In this document: in pieces, positions 36,109 through 43,695 of the stretch
Position numbering within the stretch: the stretch's first letter is position 1
Layout of the letters: each line of letters opens with the position of its first letter
Source: Pseudofrankia sp. DC12
Lineage (GTDB): Bacteria; Actinomycetota; Actinomycetes; Frankiales; Frankiaceae
Direction: 5' to 3'
Assembly (NCBI RefSeq): GCF_000966285.1
Contig: NZ_KQ031391.1
Location: 3,321,208-3,385,207 of the forward strand
DNA: 64,000 nucleotides
Made by a program: the position numbers and the translations under genes
Notes under the pieces: generated by a model
What the model saw: only the letters and a program-made list of their open reading frames with translations
Database searches by the model: none
Told to the model about the DNA's origin: nothing

Positions 36109-36410
36109 TGCTCGCCTCGTGTCGGGTCGTCGGGCGACTTTTGGCCACCACCGGGCAGCCGGCCGCCGACCCCGACTCGAGTTCGAGCCTCGTGCCATTC
36201 CACGATGCGCGCCGGCCGCCACATGTGCGTTCGGCCGATCGTCTGGTCAGGCGCGGGCATCTGGCCGCGCTGGCGGTAGCTGCTTACGGTCCCGACCCGC
36301 ACACCGAGGTAGGCCGCGATGTCGGAAGTCGTCCACCATTCCGCCTCGGGGTCCGGGACGGTCCGCACCTGGTCCACTGCCACGATCAACGATCCTAACG
36401 TCTGATCCAC
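36105..36410 (-). CDS. AlpA/HTH_17-type DNA-binding protein
   Basis: About 101 residues from GTG 36410 (GTG 36377 and neighbouring codons are alternatives). The central part EWWTTSDIAAYLGVRVGTVSSYRQRGQMPAPDQTIGRTHMWRPARIVEWHEAR is a winged HTH as in excisionases and AlpA regulators. It overlaps the end of the TPR regulator gene by four bases on the opposite strand. It is the last gene before the 2.6-kb repeat array, so it is one candidate for a protein that binds those repeats, though nothing in the sequence proves this. Confidence 0.65.
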   Translation of the reverse strand: MDQTLGSLIVAVDQVRTVPDPEAEWWTTSDIAAYLGVRVGTVSSYRQRGQMPAPDQTIGRTHMWRPARIVEWHEARTRVGVGGRLPGGGQKSPDDPTRGEH

Positions 36411-36481
36411 CTACGCCACCGTGCCAACGCCGCGGCGAGCGAGGTTGCTCCCCAGTCTGCGCCACCCGGGATACCCCGGAA

Positions 36482-36588
36482 GGCGTTGACACGTTGACAA
36501 TCGGCCTTCTGCGCCCTGTTCCAGCAGGTCAAGCGGCATCTTTCGCTGTCAGCGGCCCCAGTTGACGCCCGCTGACAGCGTTGACACC
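36482..36588 (-). repeat. 107-bp repeat unit, family 1, copy a (inverted orientation)
   Basis: Read on the minus strand it starts GGTGTCAACGCTGTCAGC, has a middle with GACAGCGAAA and TTGACCTGCTGGAACAGGG, and ends TTGTCAACGTGTCAACGCC. It has the same length as the copies at 36608 and 38319 and is about 80 percent identical to the latter by eye. Confidence 0.85.
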
Positions 36589-36607
36589 GGCGGGCCGACC
36601 GGGCGGG

Positions 36608-36714
36608 GGTGTCAACGGTGTCAACGGCAGTCACCAAGTGATGCTGACGGGTGTCTCAGGGCTGTGACCTGCGGAAGCGGCGTCGTTGATGTTGGTTGTC
36701 AACGTGTCAACGCC
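36608..36714 (+). repeat. 107-bp repeat unit, family 1, copy b
   Basis: It starts with GGTGTCAAC twice in tandem, shares GTGACCTGC in the middle and ends TTGTCAACGTGTCAACGCC. The outer 19-20 bases are conserved with the other copies while the middle has diverged. It lies 20 bases from copy a in opposite orientation, so the two form a head-to-head pair. Confidence 0.85.
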
Positions 36715-37217
36715 TTTCCGGGCGCGCGGGCGGGTCGGGGCCTCGCGCGGAGCCCACGCCCGGCCAAAGGACAAGATCGGCCCTTCGGGGGCTCATCCCG
36801 TGGGCGCCTCCGGCGCCGCCGGCTGCCGCGGCGCCCCGGCCTGGCGGGCGCCCCGTACGCGCGTGCCTGTGGTTGCCTGGCCGCTCGGGACGTTGCCGGG
36901 GATGGAGGGGCCGCGCGCGGTGGCATGCGAAGTGGGGGGCACGGTGCCCGGCGGCGGGCACACGACGCCTCCGGCACCCGGTTTCCCAGCCTCGCGGGTG
37001 GTATCTGGGCAGGTCGAGGTGGTTGTGCCTGTCGCTGTGACGTGGCCCGGCGGCGGTGTTCGTTACCGCGTGAGCGCGACGACCGGCACGCCAGCGAGCA
37101 CACCACTGGTCGCGTCCTCTCACGGGGTCGAGCGGCGCGTCGTGTCGCCTCCCGACTGGGGTCGCCTGGCACGCACGCCCTACTCGGGCTACGTCCCGCC
37201 ACGTGACGGTGCGTAAG

Positions 37218-37325
37218 ACTCCGGAAACTCCGGAAACTCCGGCGGCTCGCCGGCCGGGTGCGCGGCGGCGGGGACACTACGCGCACCCCTACGCGCGCGA
37301 GGGCGCCAGCCGGAGTTTCCGGAGT
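37218..37325 (+). repeat. Covarying-arm unit, family 2, copy A
   Basis: The left arm is ACTCCGGAA in near-threefold tandem (37218-37242) and the right arm is CCGGAGTTTCCGGAGT (37310-37325), its exact 16-base complement. Between them a 33-bp core (37270-37302) carries CTACGCGC twice. The core is shared with copies B and C; the arms are not. Confidence 0.88.
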
Positions 37326-37571
37326 TCGCGACGACCGCAATCGGTGGCGATCCGTTACCAGTGGCCGGCTGCCGGCCCGTCGCGTCACGCAGGCGTGACG
37401 TGTCGCGCCCTGGCCGGCGGGGTCGCGTCCCGCCGGGCGGACCTGGGGCCGACGGCGGCGAGCTCGCCGACGCGGGCCGCCCATCGGTTGGCGGTCACCG
37501 GCCCCGCATCCCGCTCGCCGCCACGCGAGGCGGCGGCGCGGTGTGGTCGGTGGCGGCGGCCGGAGCGCAAG

Positions 37572-37678
37572 GGCCGGAAAGGCCGGAAAGGCCGGCGGCA
37601 GGCGCGAGGGCCTCCTGGGGAGGGGTCACTACGCGCGGGCCTACGCGCGCGAGGCATCCGACCGGCCTTTCCGGCCTT
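37572..37678 (+). repeat. Covarying-arm unit, family 2, copy B
   Basis: The left arm is GGCCGGAAA in tandem (37572-37595) and the right arm is CCGGCCTTTCCGGCCTT (37662-37678), complementary over 17 bases. Core 37622-37654 again carries CTACGCGC twice. The spacing from the left arm to the core (26) and from the core to the right arm (7) nearly equals copy A. Confidence 0.88.
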
Positions 37679-37872
37679 CCCTCGGCCCGCGCGGGCCGCT
37701 CATCGGCTCCGGCGGGCCGCGGCGCTTCCAGCCGGCGTGCGACCCGTCGCGCCGGCCGGCCCGCGCGACGTTTTCCTCCTCCGAGCGTGACCCGTCGCCC
37801 GTGGCCGCAGACGACGTGTCGACTCCGGCCCTGACGGACCCATCGGGAATTTCTCTGTGGCGCCGGGGGAAC

Positions 37873-38076
37873 ATCTCCGCAACCCCGCAACCCCGCAAAA
37901 TAGGTTCTGACCTGCGGTCTTAGGTGCGGAGATGTACTCAGTCTATCTCCGCAAACGGGGGTCTAACCCCGCAAAAGTGCGGGGTTGCGGAGATGGAGGT
38001 TCCTAGATCATTCTACCCCCGCAGGGTATTTGTGCTGGTCAAGGGGTCATTTGCGGGGTTGCGGGGTTGCGGAGAT
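37873..38076 (+). repeat. Cluster of GCAACCCC/ATCTCCGCAA repeats
   Basis: At 37873 ATCTCCGC is followed by AACCCCGC in tandem. Complementary words (GCGGGGTT, TGCGGAGAT) occur at about 37925, 37978-37995 and 38052-38076, and direct words again at 37945 and 37966. A GACCTGCGG segment at 37909-37917 matches the core of family 1 copy b. The whole can fold into several alternative stems. Confidence 0.75.
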
Positions 38077-38168
38077 GGTTTGGAGGGTCCGAGGGTCGCG
38101 CGGTCTCACGCCTAGCCATCCCCGCCCCCGGCCAGCCCCCGGGGTCCGGGTGACCAGTTACAGCGAGT

Positions 38169-38281
38169 GAAACTCTCCAAGCTCTACAGACTCTCCTCGT
38201 CCCAGCGGCCAGCTGGCTCGGTAGGGGTCACTACGCGCACCCCTACGCGCGCGGGGCGTCGAGGAGGCCTTGGAGAGTTTC
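38169..38281 (+). repeat. Covarying-arm unit, family 2, copy C
   Basis: The left arm GAAACTCTCCAAG (38169-38181) and right arm CTTGGAGAGTTTC (38269-38281) are exact complements, and an inner pair CTCCTCG/CGAGGAG (38193-38199, 38260-38266) extends the stem. Core 38224-38256 is nearly identical to that of copies A and B, while the arm sequence is unrelated to theirs. Confidence 0.88.
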
Positions 38282-38318
38282 CCGAGCCCCCGATCCGGCG
38301 GCGGTGGGTAACCCGGAC

Positions 38319-38425
38319 GGCTGTCAACGCTGTCACCAGGCGTCAACCAGGCACGTTGACAGCGAAATATGGTCTCTGACCTGCTGGAACAGGGGGCAGC
38401 AGGCCGATTGTCAACGTGTCAACGC
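38319..38425 (+). repeat. 107-bp repeat unit, family 1, copy c
   Basis: It starts GGCTGTCAACGCTGTCACC, has ACGTTGACAGCGAAA and CTGACCTGCTGGAACAGGG in the middle and ends GATTGTCAACGTGTCAACGC. It aligns end to end with copy a in the opposite orientation, 1.7 kb away. Confidence 0.85.
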
Positions 38426-38464
38426 ACTCCCGCCATTCGCCGGCACCGCCCTGCCGCCCACGCA

Positions 38465-38502
38465 CCCTGTTTCAGCCGCTCAACGACACGGCTGAAACAG
38501 GG
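38465..38502. repeat. CCCTGTTTCAGCCG inverted repeat
   Basis: CCCTGTTTCAGCCG (38465-38478) and its exact complement (38489-38502) form a 14-bp stem with a 10-base loop. The same 14 bases occur once in element 2 at 45227, and a variant (CCCTGTTCCAGC) is in family 1 copies a and c on the strand opposite their reading. Confidence 0.85.
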
Positions 38503-39006
38503 GCGGCTAAGCCGAGGCCACCACCGGCACCTTGCCCCGACCTGCCGGGCAGCCTACGGCCATTGCAGCGGCCTTCACGCTGCCCTGGGGTCGAGCCCGC
38601 CCCCGATAGACCGACGGCGCGGCCGGCCCTTAGGCCCAGTCGGAGAGATGCCCCCCCGGCCATTGCCTGCCCCAACAGGAGGCTGGCGGATATCGGAACC
38701 CCGACGGCGGCCAGGCGGCGCCGGGGACGTGCACGCCGCCCCCGCGGTGACGGGCGCGCGCCAGGCGCCGGGGGCATCTCCCTGTCGGACCGCCGGCCGC
38801 AGCAGGCGCATGCCAAGGCCGACGGCAGCGTTGGCCGGCCTGGAGATGAGCCCCGAAGGGTCGGCACTCCAAGGAGGCGGCGCGTACGAATCCGCGTACG
38901 AGACGCCCCGCGCCAGGGTGGACGCGCTGAGACAGGTGGGAGCGCGGAACTCCCCTCACCAGGATGGCTGAGATCAAATGGAAGTGGTGAGACAGGCGTC
39001 ATTCAG

Positions 39007-39050
39007 TTTGCAAGGCAGGGGTTGGGAGTTCGAGTCTCCCCGTCTCCACC
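39007..39050 (+). repeat. attachment site, distal copy (element 1)
   Basis: 44-bp perfect copy of the 3' part of tRNA-Ala plus two bases, marking the right end of element 1. It lacks the 5' half of the tRNA, so it is not a gene. Confidence 0.92.
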
Positions 39051-39147
39051 ACCTAGCGCACGCTGGTTGCGGCAGGTAAGTGCCCCGCAGCCGCCGAGGA
39101 GTGGCGCGGGGCTACGAGCGTCGGCATCACCGCACGCCAACCGATCT

Positions 39148-39293
39148 CCGCGTTCCGCGGAACGCGGGCCAGCGACCAGGCTCGTATTGCCAGCGCCGCC
39201 GCGCTAGCCGGTCCCGGCGTTCCGCGGAACGCAGACGACGGTCCCCGCGGCACGGCCGCGCGCCAACCGATCTCCGCGTTCCGCGGAACGCGG
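39148..39293. repeat. Three palindromes CCGCGTTCCGCGGAACGCGG
   Basis: The 20-bp dyad is perfect at 39148-39167 and 39274-39293; a 16-bp core copy is at 39217-39232. The first and third are preceded by the same phrase GCCAACCGATCT. Spacing is irregular (about 67 and 59 bases), so this is not a CRISPR array. They lie in the non-coding remains beside the broken phosphotransferase gene. Confidence 0.8.
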
Positions 39294-39309
39294 ACCCAGC
39301 TGGCGAGGA

Positions 39310-39625
39310 CGAAGTCGCGATGGATGAAGCTCCGGCAGGCCGGCCCCGTCGTCGGCCGTGGCGATCTCGCCACGCAGGGCCCGCAGCTGGGGATGGCCCA
39401 CCAGCCAGCCGAGAGTCTCCGTGTCCCCGAGAACCGCGTCCGCGGCCGGTGGGCGGCGAAGACCCGCGCCACCCCGTCCGGGCCAGCCGGCCGGGGAACC
39501 CGTAGAACCCCGGTGTCCAGCTGCTCGACGCCGGCGACGGCGCGGCCGTACCGCCGCCCCAGGTCGTCCAGCACCTCTCCCGGGGCGGGACGAGCCGGCC
39601 CTTGCTCGGAGACGGGCTCGCCCAC
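39310..39625 (-). pseudogene. Remnant of an aminoglycoside-phosphotransferase-like gene
   Basis: The leftward frame from 39625 reads MGEPVSEQGPARPAPGEVLDDLGRRYG to VARVFAAHRP, the typical N-terminus of the APH/choline-kinase-like family. Near 39445 the frame shifts and continues as AVLGDTETLGWLVGHPQLRALRGEI, ending around PELHP. The catalytic loop and everything after are gone; palindromic repeats and the distal att site of element 1 follow. A truncated, frameshifted relic of a chromosomal kinase gene is the simplest reading. Confidence 0.5.
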
Positions 39626-39716
39626 AGCCGGCAGCGTACCCGCGGCCCGAGACCGCCGGAATGCGCCGGATCAACGGAGCGCGCGGCGGCGGCCCACGCA
39701 CCGCCAGACCATACGG

Positions 39717-40334
39717 CTATTCGACGCGTTCGAGGACGCGCAGCGAGCCGGTGCGGGAGCGCTCCTTGAAGCCGTCCGCGAGAGCCCGCAGGTAGACGTG
39801 GTATGGCGCCTGTCCGCCGTCGGCCGGGTCCGGGAAGACGTCATGGATGAGCAGCATCCCGCCGGGGGCGACGTGCCGGCCCCAGGCCGCGTAGTCAGCG
39901 TGGGCCTGCTCCTCGGCGTGCCCGCCGTCGATGAACAGCAGCGCGACCGGTGTCGTCCACCAGCCGCCGACCTCCTCGGTACGACCGACGACCACTGTCA
40001 CGACGTCCTCGACGCCCGCGTCCCAGAGGTTGCGCCGCAGGAACGGCAGCGTGTCCATCCGGCCGGTACGCGGGTCGACGACGGTCGGGTCGTGGTACTC
40101 CCAACCGGCCTGGTTCTCCTCGGAGCCGCGGTGGTGGTCCACCGTCACGACCCGCGCGCCCACGGCCCGCGCCGCCGCGCCCAGGTAGAGCGTCGACTTG
40201 CCGCAGTAGGTGCCGACCTCAAGGATCAGGCCGCCGGCCGGCACCTCGGCCGCGGCGGCGTAGAGCGCGTCCCCCTCGTCCTCGGGCATGAAGCCCTTGG
40301 CGGCCAGCGCCGCCTGGCGCAACGTCTCATCCAC
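39717..40334 (-). CDS. SAM-dependent methyltransferase (Methyltransf_24 type)
   Basis: Class I methyltransferase of 205 residues, cytosolic. The SAM-binding glycine loop is LEVGTYCGKSTLYLG (about 38-52), the second-strand acid lies in VVTVDHHRGSEEN, and LLFIDGGHAEEQAHADY is the metal/SAM motif of the Methyltransf_24 group, which also appears in sugar O-methyltransferases. It is the last gene of a four-gene leftward set with an alpha/alpha-barrel protein, another methyltransferase and a GT4 enzyme, so methylation of a glycan or glycolipid is likely. The substrate is unknown. Confidence 0.8.
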   Translation of the reverse strand: MDETLRQAALAAKGFMPEDEGDALYAAAAEVPAGGLILEVGTYCGKSTLYLGAAARAVGARVVTVDHHRGSEENQAGWEYHDPTVVDPRTGRMDTLPFLRRNLWDAGVEDVVTVVVGRTEEVGGWWTTPVALLFIDGGHAEEQAHADYAAWGRHVAPGGMLLIHDVFPDPADGGQAPYHVYLRALADGFKERSRTGSLRVLERVE

Positions 40335-40358
40335 GAGCCAGGTACTCCCAGAGTCCGG

Positions 40359-41648
40359 CTAGCTGGCCAGCCGGCCGGCCAGCTCATCGTCCGACCAGGC
40401 GGCGATGACCGGCGCCGGGTCGCAGTCGCAGCCGAGCTCGCCGCGGGTCTCGACATCGTCGAGGTCCTCGTCGTCCGGCGCCAGCGTCGGCAGCGGCTCG
40501 GGCAGGTCGTCGCCGCGGAAGACCGCTTCGGTGACGCCTCCGCTGAGCGTGTCGACGGCGAGGATGACGGCGGCGGCCGTCCAGGTGCTGCGCTCGTCCG
40601 GCCAGTGGGCGCCACCCACGAACTGCCAGCCGGTCCAGTAAGCGCCGTCGTCGTGGCGCAGGTGCTGCATGTCCCGGACGAGCGTCCGGGCGGCCGTCAT
40701 CTCGCCGACGAGGTGCAAGGCGATCGCCAGCTCACAGGTCTCCGCGCCGGTCACCCATGGCTCGTCGGAGACGCACCGGATTCCCAGGCCGTCGATGACG
40801 AACTCGTCCCAACGGCCGCGCAGCCGCGCCAGTCCTTCGGATCCGCGCAGCGCCCCGCCGATCACCGGGTAGTACCAGTCCATCGACCAGCGCGACGTCG
40901 GCGCGAAGTACTCCGGATGGACGCGCAGCGCGTGCGCGAGCCGGCCGGCGGCCAGCTCCCAGTCGGGCTGCGTCTCGCCGGCGAGCGCCGCCAGGCCCAG
41001 CCCGCAGCGCAGGCTGTGCAGCGTGCTGGAGCAGCCCGTCAGCATCGCGAGCGGGTAGTCCTTGCCTTCGGCGTCGCGGGCCCACCAGATCACGCCGCTG
41101 GGCGCCTGCATGTCGATGACGAAGTTCAGCGCGGCGCGGACCACTGGCCACAGGGCCGCGACGAAGGCCGCGTCACCGGTGCGTCGCCAGTGGTGCCAGA
41201 CCGCCGTCGCGACGTAGGCGCACTGGTTGCTGTCGGCGAAGTCCTCCCGGACCCCGCCCCCGATGTAGCTCGTCGCCCAGGAGCCGTCGTCGCGCTGGTG
41301 GCGCACCAGCCACTCCCACGCGCGCTGGGCGGCATCATCACGTCCGCCGAGCTCCAGCGCCATCGCGCACTCGAGGTGGTCCCAGGCATCGGTGTGGCCG
41401 CCGGGAAACCACGGGATCGCGCCGTTCGGCTCCTGCATGGCGGCGATCGAGTCGGCCGTCGCCCGGATCTCGGCCGCGGTCAACAGCGGGCTCGTCTCCG
41501 GCGGGCGCGCCAGCGGGTGCAGGTCGGCCAGCCGGTCGGGGGCGAGCACGCCTCGCCTGGTGGGCACCGTCGGTCGCACGGTCGGTTTCGAGCCTGCTTC
41601 CTGGGCCGCCACGGACGGCTGCGTCGCCGATGCGTCAGTCGACGCCAT
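40359..41648 (-). CDS. Alpha/alpha-barrel protein (prenyltransferase/squalene-oxidase-like annotation)
   Basis: A 429-residue protein of repeated helical pairs. Phrases such as IAAMQEPNGAIPWFPGGHTDAWDHLECAMAL, RHQRDDGSWATSY and HLRHDDGAYWTGWQF repeat a QxxDGxW-like theme typical of terpenoid-cyclase/alpha-alpha toroid folds. In databases such proteins are often labelled prenyltransferase, but the canonical DxDD or metal motifs are not apparent. A glycan-processing role is equally possible given the neighbours. ATG 41648 (MASTDASATQ) with GGAG upstream is preferred over the longer frame. It overlaps the next methyltransferase gene by 14 bases. Confidence 0.65.
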   Translation of the reverse strand: MASTDASATQPSVAAQEAGSKPTVRPTVPTRRGVLAPDRLADLHPLARPPETSPLLTAAEIRATADSIAAMQEPNGAIPWFPGGHTDAWDHLECAMALELGGRDDAAQRAWEWLVRHQRDDGSWATSYIGGGVREDFADSNQCAYVATAVWHHWRRTGDAAFVAALWPVVRAALNFVIDMQAPSGVIWWARDAEGKDYPLAMLTGCSSTLHSLRCGLGLAALAGETQPDWELAAGRLAHALRVHPEYFAPTSRWSMDWYYPVIGGALRGSEGLARLRGRWDEFVIDGLGIRCVSDEPWVTGAETCELAIALHLVGEMTAARTLVRDMQHLRHDDGAYWTGWQFVGGAHWPDERSTWTAAAVILAVDTLSGGVTEAVFRGDDLPEPLPTLAPDDEDLDDVETRGELGCDCDPAPVIAAWSDDELAGRLAS

Positions 41649-42432
41649 GGCCGGTCTCCGCGAACGCCTCAAGCCGGGCGGGGGCCGCCGGTTCGGGCAC
41701 CACCGCCGGCTGGCTCACGTCCAGGGGCTTGCGCAGGTAAAGCACGATGCTCTTACCCAGGACCGGGTTGAGCAGCTGCTCGGTCCACCGCGTCGCCCGC
41801 GGGCGCTTCATCATGTCCCAGACCAGCATCCGGTGGTAAAGCCGCGTCGCCGGGTGGTCGTCGTCGTGCACGCCGACCAGGCAGCGCAGCCACCAGTAGG
41901 GCGCGTGCAGGGCATGCGCGCTGTGGCCCCCGAGGTAGTCCAGGCCGGCGTCGGTGAGCCGGCCCAGCAGCTCGTCGCGCCGGTAGATGCGCACGTGCCC
42001 GCCCTCGACCGTGTGGTAGCCGGACGACAGCGCCCAGCACAGCCGCTCCGGCAGCCACGCCGGCACGGTGACGGCGGCCAGCCCGCCCGGGCGCAGCACC
42101 CGGACCAGCTCGGCCATCGCCTGGCCGTCCGCCGGCAGGTGCTCGAGGATCTCGGACGCGATGATCCGGTCGAACGTGCCGTCCGCGAACGGCAGCCCGA
42201 AGGCGTCGCCGCGCACCCCGCCGGCGCGCGCGGCGGCCGGGACCTGGCCCTCCAGCGCCAACGCACCGAACATCCGGGCGACGCCGGCCACATCGTCGAA
42301 GGAGTAGTCCAGGCCCACGACATCGGCACCGCGGCGGTAAGCCTCAAAAGCGTGCCTACCGCCCCCACAACCGAGGTCGAGCACGCGGTCGCCTGGACCG
42401 ACCGGGAACCGGTCGAAGTCAACGGTCAGCAT
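41635..42432 (-). CDS. Class I SAM-dependent methyltransferase
   Basis: Ubiquinone/menaquinone-methyltransferase-like fold (Methyltransf_11) of 265 residues. Motif I is VLDLGCGGGRHAFEA (about 18-32), motif II VVGLDYSFDDV, and FDRIIASEILEHLPADG with LRPGGLAAVTVPAW covers motifs post-I and III. The C-terminal 80 residues include YWWLRCLVGVHDDDHP. It lies between the GT4 gene (three-base gap) and the alpha/alpha-barrel gene (overlap), so it is surely co-transcribed. The probable substrate is a sugar or glycolipid intermediate. Confidence 0.85.
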   Translation of the reverse strand: MLTVDFDRFPVGPGDRVLDLGCGGGRHAFEAYRRGADVVGLDYSFDDVAGVARMFGALALEGQVPAAARAGGVRGDAFGLPFADGTFDRIIASEILEHLPADGQAMAELVRVLRPGGLAAVTVPAWLPERLCWALSSGYHTVEGGHVRIYRRDELLGRLTDAGLDYLGGHSAHALHAPYWWLRCLVGVHDDDHPATRLYHRMLVWDMMKRPRATRWTEQLLNPVLGKSIVLYLRKPLDVSQPAVVPEPAAPARLEAFAETGHGVD

Positions 42433-42435
42433 CGG

Positions 42436-43695
42436 CTACCTGACGGCGTCGATCCGCTCGGCGTACCACCGCGCGGTGGCCGCCGTAGCAGCTCGCCAGG
42501 AGAACCTCGCCTCGACGCGGGCCCGGCCGCCGGCGCCCAGCCGGACCCGTAGCTCCGGGTCGTCCAACAGCCGCTTGATGGCCTCCGCCATGGCGCCCGC
42601 GTCTCCCGGCGGCACGGTCAGCGCCGCCTCACCGTCGGGCCCGGTCACCTCGGGCAGCGCACCCGCGGTGGTCGCGACCAGCGGCAGCCCGACGGACATC
42701 TCCTCGACGGCCGGCAGGCTGAAGCCCTCGTACAGCGACGGCACGACGGCCACCTCGGCGGACCGCAGCAGGTCGACCAGATCGGACTGTTCCAGGTTCG
42801 AGCGGAACGTCACCGCGTCGGTGAGCCCGAGCTCGACGACCTGCCGGGCGGCGGCGCCGCCGGGGCGTGCCTTGCCCACGCAGACGACGTGCGCGTTCTC
42901 CCGCTCGACCCGCAGCTTCGCGAGCGCCTCCAGCAGCACCATCAGCCCCTTGAGCGGGACGTCCGCGCTGGTGACGACGACGATCCGGCCCGGCACCCTG
43001 GCGATCGACGGGTCCGGCGAGAACACCTCGTGGTCGGTGCCGAGCGGCACCGTGTGCATCTGCCCGTCCGCCAGGCCCATGTCGGAGATGATGTCCGTCC
43101 GCGAGCTCTCGGACGGGATCACGATCCCGTCAAGCCCACGCGCGACCCGCGCCTGCATCGGAAGGAAGGAATACCAGCGCCGGACCCCGAACCGTGCCCG
43201 GCGGCCGGTGGTGGCCTCCAGGTGCAGCCGGCGGTCGACGGTGATCGGGTGGTGCAGCGTGGCGACCAGCGGGATGCGGTGCGGGGCCAGCGCCCGTCGC
43301 AGCGCGAGCATCCCGTATCCCAGGGTCTGGTTGTCGTGCACGATGTCGAACGGCGGCGGAGTCCCCTTGCGCGGCCGCAACGCCTTGTGCGCCCGCAGGC
43401 TGAAGGCCAGCGGCTCGGAGAACTGACCCGTTCGCATCATCACGAACTCCGCCATCGAGGCGACGTTGGTCAGCTCACGCGGTGCCGGCCAACGGAAGGG
43501 GTTCGGCTCGCTCCACAGGTCGAGGCTGGGCAGCTCCCTCAGCCCGACCCCGTCGTCCAGGACCGGATAGGGGGGTCCACTGACCACCGTGACCTCGTGG
43601 CCGAGGCCGATGAGCTCCTTGGACAGCTGGCGGACGTACACGCCCTGGCCCCCACAAGTCGGGAGACTGCGGTACGACAGCAACGCGATCCGCAA
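42436..43695 (-). CDS. GT4-family glycosyltransferase
   Basis: First gene of the leftward glycan locus, 419 residues. TTG 43695 (LRIALLSYRSLPTCGGQGVYVRQL) is taken as start because GGGAGGG lies nine bases upstream; the longer frame begins in unlikely sequence. GT-B hallmarks are the GGQGVY acceptor loop, HHPITVDRRLHLE, the nucleotide-site LGTDHEVFSPDPS, and PSLYEGFSLPAVEEMSVGLPLVAT with the donor-binding EGFSLPAVE motif. It should transfer a sugar from a nucleotide donor to a lipid or polysaccharide acceptor at the inner membrane. The partner methyltransferases suggest a methylated product. Confidence 0.88.
   Translation of the reverse strand: MRIALLSYRSLPTCGGQGVYVRQLSKELIGLGHEVTVVSGPPYPVLDDGVGLRELPSLDLWSEPNPFRWPAPRELTNVASMAEFVMMRTGQFSEPLAFSLRAHKALRPRKGTPPPFDIVHDNQTLGYGMLALRRALAPHRIPLVATLHHPITVDRRLHLEATTGRRARFGVRRWYSFLPMQARVARGLDGIVIPSESSRTDIISDMGLADGQMHTVPLGTDHEVFSPDPSIARVPGRIVVVTSADVPLKGLMVLLEALAKLRVERENAHVVCVGKARPGGAAARQVVELGLTDAVTFRSNLEQSDLVDLLRSAEVAVVPSLYEGFSLPAVEEMSVGLPLVATTAGALPEVTGPDGEAALTVPPGDAGAMAEAIKRLLDDPELRVRLGAGGRARVEARFSWRAATAATARWYAERIDAVR

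Larger units (their letters stand above)
36411..39006. other. Non-coding 2.6-kb repeat region of element 1
   Basis: No frame here has a recognisable domain plus a ribosome site; long frames arise from GC bias and repeats. The region holds at least eight inverted/direct repeat units (entered separately) between 36482 and 38502. The stretches 36715-37217 and 38503-39006 are plain GC-rich DNA in which nothing was recognised. Confidence 0.6.
31369..39050. mobile_element. Integrative element 1 in tRNA-Ala (AICE-like, no rep or tra genes)
   Basis: A 7.7-kb element bounded by 44-bp perfect direct repeats, one formed by the 3' half of tRNA-Ala and the other at its far end. The integrase gene sits 17 bases inside the tRNA-proximal end and reads toward it, followed by xis, as in pSAM2-type actinomycete elements. 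The cargo is small HTH and zinc proteins, a TPR regulator and a 2.6-kb non-coding repeat array. No replication initiator, TraB translocase or Ssb is found, so it is either a degraded AICE or a satellite needing a helper. Confidence 0.85.

Noticed and set aside
36562-37206. Cys-containing frames (GCQRCQR and similar) in the repeat region, looking like zinc proteins
   Set aside because: The Cys codons come from translating the TGTCAACG words in one frame and recur wherever the repeat does; there is no ribosome site or coding-like third-position bias.
36482-38502. CRISPR array or plasmid iteron set of a known type
   Set aside because: Repeats are not regularly spaced and occur in both orientations with differing words; no cas gene or replication initiator is in element 1. 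Kept instead as an unexplained array.
38472-39002. A 176-codon minus-strand frame near the end of element 1
   Set aside because: Pro/Arg-rich, overlaps another long frame on the plus strand, no ribosome site and no domain.
39007-39050. Possible second tRNA-Ala
   Set aside because: Only the 3' half is present; it is the attachment-site duplicate.
39148-39293. CRISPR-like array
   Set aside because: Only three repeats, palindromic, with unequal spacing and no cas genes in the window.
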